From contig OZ017747.1 of NCBI GenBank assembly GCA_963969365.1, positions 558,001 through 622,000 of the forward strand: a stretch of DNA of 64,000 nucleotides, written 5' to 3'. The stretch is from Asterochloris sp. CNOR1 (taxonomy: Eukaryota; Chlorophyta; Trebouxiophyceae; Trebouxiales; Trebouxiaceae). Numbering within the stretch: position 1 is the first letter of the stretch; every line of letters begins with the position of its first letter. The position numbers were made by a program, and so were the translations under genes. Below, piece after piece: positions 56,122-64,000 of the stretch. The notes below the pieces were generated by a model that did not search any database, had not been told where the DNA came from, and saw only the letters and a list, made by a program, of their open reading frames with translations.

Positions 56122-56396
56122 GGCCTGATCTGTGCCTGTAGCGGGTTTAGGTCAAAGACTTGCAATTGCCCACACAAAGCAAAGCTGCATCTGCAGCCGA
56201 GAGCATGGCAGAGCTCTTTTTGCACAATTCTTTACTAAGTTTGTCTTCACAACAGCATATTCATATAGGGTTTCATGTGCAGCCTATCTGACGCGGTCAA
56301 TCAGTGGGCTGCTGAGCGAGATTGCTGGATGCCAGGCTTTAAATGCCCGTTCAGCAGTGAGTAAGGCCGCAGCAAGACCTCCTCACATCGCACTGC
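56122..56396. promoter_or_regulatory. Shared divergent promoter region (ZNRD2-like / mitochondrial EF-G)
   Basis: 275 bp between divergent ATGs. It includes an AT-richer stretch at about 56215-56275. No defined core element is identified; the assignment rests on layout. Confidence 0.4.
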
Positions 56397-59300
56397 ATGC
56401 AAGCCCTCAGAGGGAGATGGAGGGCCCTGCAGACAGTGGCTCAATGGGTGCAGCCTTCCATCTCCCGCAGCTTCCCCCTGGAGGTCCAAGAAGCATGGCA
56501 GAGCTCTGTTTGCCCTGCTGGCGTGGCATGGTGGCCACAACAGCAATCGCTGGCAAGGAGCTTTGCTGCTCTTCCACAACCCTCAACTGATGAGAGGGAT
56601 GTGCTGGCAGATGTCCGCAACATTGGCATCTCAGCACACATTGACTCGGGGAAGACAACCCTGACAGAGCGCATCCTCTTCTACACTGGAAGGATACACT
56701 CCATCCACGAGGTGGGCAGGCCTGCTGGGCATTGCATTGCACTGCACAGCCATACTGCGTCACTGAGGGCAAAGCAGCCTTGACACTTCTCAGGCTCCAC
56801 ACTGCCGTTTCAGTAGGCGGCGGCAGATGCCAACATGAGAAATTCCAAACGTGCAGGCTTGGAGCTGTGTATCAAGCCCCAGGGCTGCTTATCAAAGTGT
56901 TGCCTTGGGTCTGATGCGTACGGCTTTAAGAGGCAGTTATTGGTGGGCACCTTTGGCGTTCCAGCAGGCAATTTTGGACGAAATGCATGCAAATGAGCAG
57001 GGACCTCTGCATGCTCGTTGCAAGTATGTGGCAAGGACGGTGTGGCCTGCCAATATAGCCCATGAAGCAGCAATACACTGCCTGCTGCTCAATGACGCAC
57101 TCTGTGGGTGCCATGCAGGTCAGTGAAGGGTATCTTGGGAAGCAGAGGCCCTCCTATGCAATGCACCACAGGCCACTCAGGAGCCAGCTGAGTTCTGCCA
57201 ATTGCATACATGCTGCAGATGCAGGGCAAGACTGGAGCTTCACTGGACAGTGCTGCAAAATTTGGCCACAAGGCTGAGCGTTTGCCTTGACACGCCTGCT
57301 GCAGGTCAGGGGCAAGCACAGGATGGCCATGAGGCTGCTGCCTCTCAGCAGACGCTGCAAAGGCAACTAAATTCAGCATGCATGCTGCAGGTGCGGGGCA
57401 AGGACGGCGTGGGTGCCAAGATGGACCATATGGACCTGGAGCGGGAGAAGGGCATCACCATCCAGTCAGCTGCGACCTACTGCCAGTGGAAGGACACAGC
57501 CATCAACATCATTGACACCCCTGGGCATGTGGACTTCACCATTGAAGTGGAACGCGCCCTGAGGGTGCTAGACGGAGCCGTTCTGGTGCTGTGCTCGGTT
57601 GGTGGCGTGCAGGTCAGCACAGTGGTGGTCGGCCTCAGTCCAGGTCTTGACTGTGGGTGGAATGTGGCTGCTTCAGCGGCCGTTGCCTGTGCTGCCACAT
57701 TGCTGGCATGGGTTGTCTGCTGGGCGGCGTTTCTCTTTTGCTGCTGTGCTCAGCATAGTGCACATCAGCTGAGGATAGCTGGCTGCTGGGCTGTCCTCCT
57801 CAACTCCCTTGCAGCAAGTGCCCGATGTGCTATATGGGCAGGCGCATCAAGGGAGCTGACGATGCAAGATGGCCAATGGCATGCATGCTTGCGACTCCTC
57901 TGATCATGAAAGTGCATGATGATCCGTGCTGCCAATGCATACCTTGCTGTCATGCAACCCGTGCTTGCCTGGCATGAGCTGTAGCATTGGCCAATGCTGG
58001 CAGCTATGTGCCTTTCATATCTAAACTCCTGACGGTCTTGTCCTGGTACACCCACTGCATCACTCTGGACAGACAGGTGTAATGCTGACATGTTGAAGGC
58101 ATGCAGCTGTTGAAGAGACAGCTGCTGGCATCTGTGCCCTGCTGCTGACATCTTTGCCTCACCACCGCAGAGCCAGTGTTGAGGAGACCACTACTGACAT
58201 CTGTGCCCTGGCAGGCTTCTGGTACTTACTCCCTTCCGTTGCAGAGCCAGTTCACAGAAGAGAGGGATGCTGACAACTGTGCGCTGCCACTGGCTATCAC
58301 CATGGAGTGCCAGATGCAGTGGTGCCATGTAGACACAAGCGCCATGTTCAGGCCCCTGACAGTCTTGTCCACCTCATGCAGAGCCAGTCCATCACAGTGG
58401 ACCGCCAAATGCGCCGCTACAGCGTGCCCCGCCTAGCCTTCATCAACAAGTGTGACCGTGCGGGCGCCGAGCCCTGGCGAGTGCTGAACCAGATGCGGGA
58501 GAAGCTGCACCTCAACTGCGCAGCTGTGCAAGCCCCCATTGGCCTGGAGGCGGAGCACAGGGGCCTGGTGGACCTGCTCGCGCAGAAAGCCTACCTCTTC
58601 GAGGGGCCTTTTGGGAATGAGATCAAGCAGGTCCGCCTTGGGAGTGGGTCCTGAGGATGCCACTTTTGCTGACCGGTCAGATTCACTGGTCAGCTGGGGA
58701 GCAGCCTGGTGGACCCGCAGAAAGCCTGCCTTTCTGTGCGGCCCATGGGGACCATGATCAAGGAGGTCAGGCCCTGGGATCCCTGGGGACATAAACACCA
58801 TTGGCGGGTTCAGCTTTGGGCAGCATCTCACCTGCTTGCACTGAATGCCGTCTGAATTAGGCAACTTCTGCCCTGGTGAGCTTTGGAAGGCAGGCTTGCT
58901 GAAGGCTTGTGAAAGCTGTGCATGTCTGGGGGTGTCAGCGCCCTTACAGATGGGAAGCTCTCCAGCTGTGTGAAGAAAGGGGCAGAGGAGTTGGAAGCCT
59001 GGATGGTTGGCTCCACTGTGCTGTCTTGCCTTTTGAAAGCCACCTGCAGGTTGATTGAAGCCCCAGCCATATGACAAGGTGCAGCCTGGTTACCTTGAGA
59101 GTGCTACGGTGGGAGCTGTGCCACATAGCAGGACTGTTCTTCAGAGCTGGGCTGTTGTTGAGATTCTTGCCTGTGCGGCGTCTGGTGCCGTCAGTGCCAT
59201 ACATGGGCCATTGGGCTGCATGCAGAAAAGAGCACTGTGGTGCAGGGGCCACGACGCCCTGCATTGGCGACAAGCAGGCTGTCAATGTTGCAGGGAGCCC

Positions 59301-62300
59301 TGCATACCAGCTGGCATTCAGGTGCTTATGTGCTGACGTACTTAGCATTCGTCAGCGTGAAAGCCTCTGCCTGCAGGTGCCCATCCCAGCAGACATGCAG
59401 AAAATGGTACAGGCCAAGCGGGCTGAGCTGGTGGAACGTGTGGCAGAGGTGGATGAGGAGGTGGGGGAGCTGTTCCTGATGGAGGAGCCCGTGGACTCAG
59501 AAACCCTGAGGGCTGGCATTCGGCGTGCTACCCTAGCTCTCAAGTTTGTTCCCGTCTTCATGGGCAGGTGGGCATGCAATTGATCTGCTGCTGGCATCTG
59601 GACTATAACTAAGCTCTTGTATACAGTGCAGCAAAAGCTGATGCTGCCATGATGAAGCAGTCACCACCTTCATTCAGTATGCAGCGTGGCAACATTGACT
59701 CTAAGGGTTCATGCACTTGAGTGGTGTGGGCGTCAGCGCTGCCCTGTGGTGTGCAGCACCCCACTGCTCTTTCCCTGGGCAGAGCAGCTAGGGTTGTGTA
59801 CAGCTGTTTCCTGAGGCATCCAGCTGCTACCTACAGTGAATGCAAGGACACCTTACATGCAGCTGCCTGCTCTGTCAGTCTGTACAGGAGCAACACATGC
59901 TTCAGCAATCAACTGCCACCCGCAGTGCCTTTGATGTCAAGGGCGTGCAGCCCCTGCTACACTTGGCTTAGTGCCTTTGGCTAATGAGATATGCACTAAC
60001 TCTGCCGTGCCTGCGACCTGCAGCGTCTATGAAACCAAGGATGTGCAGCCTGAACTGGACGGTGTGACAGACCATGTCATGTCTGAAGCCCTTTGCTGGG
60101 GCTTGCGTATGTCCCTGCACACCCGACAACATGGACCAAGGTCCAGTTCAGTGATGCAGCTCGTCGCATGCCTGACATGTGCTTGCTCAGGCGCCCACCC
60201 GTCGCCTGCAGTGCCTACAAGAACAAGGGCGTGCAGCCCCTGCTGGACGGCGTCACAGACTACCTGCCCTCCCCCCTGGACACGACCAACACAGCTCTGG
60301 ACGTGGCAGCTGACGAGGCACCCGTCAACCTGCCTAGCGCCCGAGACGGCCCCTTTGTGGCGCTGGCCTTCAAGCTGGAGGAGGGGCGATTTGGACAGCT
60401 GACCTACATGCGTGTCTACAGCGGCAACATCCGCAAGGGAGACAACATCACCAACACCACCAATGGGAAGCGCATCAAGGTGTGCAGCGTTTGTTGGCAT
60501 TGAAGATGTCCAGTGACAAATGCGCCACCGTCTGTCAGGGGGCCATCGCTTGACACCAGTAGAGAGAAAGCTGGCAGTTTGCAGCGCAACTGCGCTGCAG
60601 TAGTGCAGCCCCAGAATGGCACAGCACCAACACTAACATTGACAGGCACGCTCTTCTTGGCCGCTTTTGCCAACCTGAAGCTATGCTTTGTGCTTGTGAA
60701 AGCAGCAGTTGATTTTGCAGGTGCCTTGCCTGACGCTTGCCTGCAATTCATGTTATCATGCAGCAACACCTGCCTTCTGTAGACACAAATCACCACAAGG
60801 GCTAGTGTGTCGCTGCAAAATACTTTGCTGGCCTGAAGGCCAGGTGGACTTTTCTGCTGCAGGTGTCGTACTCGGTGCAGGAACATGCTCAAGCTGTATG
60901 TGGAGCATTACCTGACTCCTGCAATCCTCCAAGGCTCAAGGTGGTCTCCCCTTGATGCAGGTGCCACGCCTGGTGCGCATGCATGCAGCAGAGCTGGAGG
61001 ATATCCAGGAGGCCAATGCGGGCGACATTGTGGCCATGTTTGGGGTAGAATGCGCCAGTGGGGACACCTTCACAGATGGCTCTGTCAAGTGAGTGGTCAC
61101 TCTCAAAGTGTACACCAGCAGAGGTAGCTCTTTGCTGTGAGCAGCACTGTGCACACGGGATTGCATTGAGGTGGGGCCATGTCAGCAGCATGGCCATTCA
61201 TGTTGCTGTGACTGGCCTTGCCTTCACATGCTGAACTCTCCCAACACAGCTGACACAACTTAGGCATGGCGGCAAGCAACCTCTGGCCCAGCACAAAGCT
61301 GCTTTGCTCGTGGCGTTTAAACTCCAGCATTGTCAAGGAAAGTGGCTGAAGGCGAACTTGCCTGTGATTCACATGCCATGATCTTGCCTGTGCAGGTACT
61401 CCATGACCTCCATGACAGTGCCAGAGCCTGTTATGAGCCTGGCTGTGGCACCCAAGACGAGGGATGCCAGCGCCAACTTCAGCAAGGCCCTGAATCGCTT
61501 CACGAAAGAGGACCCCACCTTCCAGGTATGCTCCTATCTCGCCATGATGCAACGCAGTGGAGTTCTGCTGTGCATTTAGCCAGTAGGCTGCACTGCAAGA
61601 GCAAATCTCCTGCAATGCCACATGCAGCTGGCAAGGCAACATCAATGCTGCAGGGAGCCTGCAGTTCTGTTCCTAGCATGCAAACTGCCTAGCTTCGGCT
61701 TCTCTGCTGAGGTCCCATGTGCAGCGAGCATGCTGGACTGTGTGGTTCACTGCCAAGCTGGGCAAACTTGCAAGGATGCTGGCCTCGCCAGTGCGCTGCT
61801 CTGCAGACGTCAACAAGTGCATCTGCTGCTGCTCTGCAGGTCAGTGTAGACGCTGAGAGTGGGCAGACCATCATTCGCGGTATGGGGGAGCTGCACCTGG
61901 ACATCTATGTGGAGCGGATGAAGCGCGAGTACAAGGTAGGGCCCTGTTGCTGCGTGCTTTGCTTTCAGCCATCTGGCTTGGGCAAGGCCTGCCAGGTCCG
62001 CAGAGGTGAAGGCTGCGTCCCCTGTTCCAGGGTGCCAGTTGCGCAGGTAGCTAGCTGGTGGGTCCTGCAAAGCCCCTGAGCATGCTTGCCATCCCTGCAC
62101 GACACCCCAGCAGGTGGATGTTAGATACACCTGGCACAGCCCGGAATCCTGCCAATTGCATGCCCTGCTGCCCCTGCACAATCTCTTACATGCCACCCCT
62201 GCACGCCACACATAATCATAGCATGTGCCTGCCTGCCACAACTGCAGGTGCATTTCGAGGCTGCACCCAAAGCACAGACACCTCAGCGTGCCTGGCACCC

Positions 62301-64000
62301 AACAACAGACCTGAGTCTGACTGCTGCTCCTTGCCGGCAGGTGGACGTGGAGGTGGGGCAGCCCCGCGTGAACTACCGCGAGGCCATCACGCAGCGAGCC
62401 CTCTTCGATTACTTGCACAAGAAGCAGTCAGGCGGGCAGGGGCAGTATGGTCGTGTGGTCGGCTACATTGAGCCTCTGGCGGAGGATAGTCAGGAGAAGT
62501 TTGAGTTCTCCAACGAGATTGTAGGGAATGCCATCCCACCCAGCTTCCTGCCGGCATGCAGGTAAGTTGACCTTGTGCAATGTGGGTGTGTGTTGGGGTG
62601 TGCATGCTGTGCAAGGCTGACTTACCAGGTGGATTGGCTCGAAATGCTGTCATGGCCAAGTGCTTCTATCTGCTTCTGAGTGGCATGGCAGCAGCAGAGA
62701 TGGCAGCCTGGAGCTCAGCGTGCAAGCTCTGGGACTGCTGCAGCTGGCCTCTGGATGTGCTGCGGCCCAGGCTTGCATGTTTTGTGGCTGCAGCTTGGAT
62801 GCACGGGAGGCACCAATGATGGTTTTCTGTGCTGCATCGCAGGCAGCCGCTTGGCTGCAGGCGAAGTACGTCCTGGGAGCTTGCGCATCATGACAAATGG
62901 CATCTGCGGCCCTGTGCAGGAAGGGTTTTGAGGAGGCTGTCAACAGCGGCAGCCTGATTGGCCACCCTGTTGAGAGCGTGAAGGTGGCTCTGACAGATGG
63001 CGCAGCCCATGCTGTAGATTCCAGCGAGCTAGCTTTCAAGCTGGCCTGCGTCTATGCCTTCCGGGAGGCATACAAGCAGGCCAGCCCTGTCATCATGGAG
63101 CCCATTATGGCTGTTGAGGTGGGTCGGGTGAACTGGAGACACTCTCATTGCAGACACCAGCCAACTTTGCTGTTCTTGGCCCCATCATGGCTGGGAAGGG
63201 GCTTGGGGTGCTGCAGCACTTGCTTTTGCCTACCAGCAGGCCAGCCCATCATGGCTGTGGAGCACATTACCGCTGTGAAAAATACTGGCGAGGCTCTATT
63301 CTGCCCTGGCAGCAGCTGGCCAGGTCATCGTTTGCATGCAGTCTGCCAGTGCTGCTCTAGGTTGCATTCCACAAGCTGAGTTGAGGAGCCTCACATGTTG
63401 CCAGGTTGTTAGGCAGATTCGTCCTTTACCTGAGATGGCGGACGCATGCAATCACCGTGGCTACAGTGCCTGCACATCTGCTGCAGAGTGGCATGTGCAT
63501 GGTCTGCCGCAACTTCAAGGCCGACAGCAGAGCTGCTGCTGACACCAGACGCTGCCCCCTTGTGTGACTGCAGGTGCGTGCCCCAAACGAGTTCCAGGGC
63601 AACATCATTGGCGACATCAATAGACGCAAGGGCCTCATACAGAATAGCGAGGCAGAGGCCCTGGATGTGGTAGTGCAGGCGCATGTGCCCTTGTCAGACA
63701 TGTTTGGCTATAGCACAGGGCTGCGGTCCATGACGCAGGGCAAGGGCGAGTTTACCATGGTGAGCATTTAGGTTGTGCGCCACTGGCGGTCATTTCTGGG
63801 GAGTTGCAGAAGGCATGCCTCCAACTGGCGCTCTCATCATGCCTCAAGCCTCATTGCAGCCTTCTGCATTTCTGTTCCTGGTCGTGCAGCAAACACTTCA
63901 CAACTTGCTGTACATGGCCAGGCAGCTTGTGTGGTTCATAACAAAGACAGCTGCAGGCAGGGCAGGCTGCAGCCTTCACTGCAAAGCAGCACACAGAGCT
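56397..64000 (+). CDS. Mitochondrial elongation factor G (3' end outside window)
   Basis: GTPase that drives ribosomal translocation in mitochondria. Exons: 56397-56711, 57391-57612, 58382-58630, 59377-59576, 60212-60479, 60961-61088, 61395-61524, 61840-61935, 62341-62561, 62920-63118, 63574-63759; the last coding exon lies beyond the edge. Seen: a basic presequence ([18 protein letters not shown]...LARSFAAL), P-loop AHIDSGKTT, switch region [24 protein letters not shown], then domain II ([19 protein letters not shown]), domain III ([18 protein letters not shown]), domain IV (GQGQYGRV) and domain V ([37 protein letters not shown]). [19 protein letters not shown] and the presequence favour the mitochondrial mEF-G1 type over plastid EF-G. 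Introns carry several ghost exon edges. Confidence 0.93.
58025..58440 (+). repeat. Repeated acceptor regions before an EF-G exon
   Basis: GCAGAGCCAGT occurs at about 58169, 58243 and 58379; only the last opens the exon SQSITVDR. An earlier decayed copy at about 58032-58075 shares CTGAC.GTCTTGTCC and CATCAC..TGGAC. Confidence 0.65.
58570..58770 (+). repeat. Duplicated EF-G exon end and donor
   Basis: The true exon end (about 58565-58630, [19 protein letters not shown] then GTCCG) is followed by a decayed copy (about 58710-58767) with CGCAGAAAGCCT, CCCATGGGGACC, ATGATCAAGGAG then GTCAG. Confidence 0.75.
59920..60275 (+). repeat. Three copies of an EF-G exon start
   Basis: Acceptor AGs end at 59925, 60023 and 60211. 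They are followed by [30 protein letters not shown] and [17 protein letters not shown]. Only the third continues as a full exon. Confidence 0.85.
63085..63270 (+). repeat. Duplicated EF-G exon end
   Basis: The exon end [12 protein letters not shown] then GTGGG (to 63118) recurs near 63239-63262 as CCAGCCCATCATGGCTGTGG with the donor lost. Confidence 0.65.

Noticed and set aside
1-64000. tRNA, rRNA or transposon genes
   Set aside because: No cloverleaf-like element, rRNA block, reverse transcriptase or transposase motif was found on reading both strands by eye; a covariance-model search would be decisive.

Overview
The window is nuclear DNA from a green alga (Chlorophyta; a trebouxiophyte would fit, but the species cannot be read from the sequence). 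Genes are broken into many short exons by introns of a few hundred bases. Most introns start GTGRG and end TGCAG. Gene content is plant-like: a plastid-division-type dynamin, plastid serine-pathway PGDH, plastid rubredoxin with a membrane tail, an AKR2-like ankyrin protein and COG7. I read 14 protein-coding genes by joining exons on splice sites and reading phase. No rRNA, tRNA, CRISPR array or intact transposon is supported.

Layout: (1) <1-5041 (+) 3' part of a DRP5-type dynamin-related protein; (2) 11053-5265 (-) D-3-phosphoglycerate dehydrogenase; (3) 11272-15018 (+) MFS transporter; (4) 15188-23736 (+) COG7; (5) ~31.7-24.4 kb (-) F-box/kelch protein with a long low-complexity tail; (6) ~33475-32284 (-) plastid rubredoxin; (7) 34005-38761 (+) RgpF-like membrane glycosyltransferase; (8) 43234-39161 (-) and (10) 48511-45072 (-) two paralogous GT31/Fringe-like glycosyltransferases; (9) 43461-44424 (+) small coiled-coil protein; (11) ~50.58-49.13 kb (-) RNase H2 subunit B; (12) 50911-53619 (+) AKR2-like ankyrin protein with a plastid-type leader; (13) 56121-53704 (-) protein with two SSSCA1/ZNRD2 zinc ribbons; (14) 56397->64000 (+) mitochondrial elongation factor G, running off the right edge.

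Most neighbours are divergent or convergent. Divergent ATGs are about 220-530 bp apart (PGDH/MFS, rubredoxin/GT, GT31/coiled-coil, ZNRD2-like/EF-G). Convergent stop codons can be as close as 84 bp (AKR2-like/ZNRD2-like). Genes 7, 8 and 10 form a local cluster of secretory-pathway glycosyltransferases, and COG7, a Golgi tethering subunit, lies 10 kb away.

The most striking structure is not a gene. In at least nine genes, short tandem duplications (about 50-270 bp apart) copy an exon edge together with its splice site into the neighbouring intron. They appear as ghost exon starts upstream of real acceptors or ghost exon ends downstream of real donors, from near-perfect (a four-copy, 54-bp in-frame acceptor array in the MFS gene) to barely recognisable. 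Three GC-AG introns are also inferred. These ghost edges explain many of the open frames inside introns.
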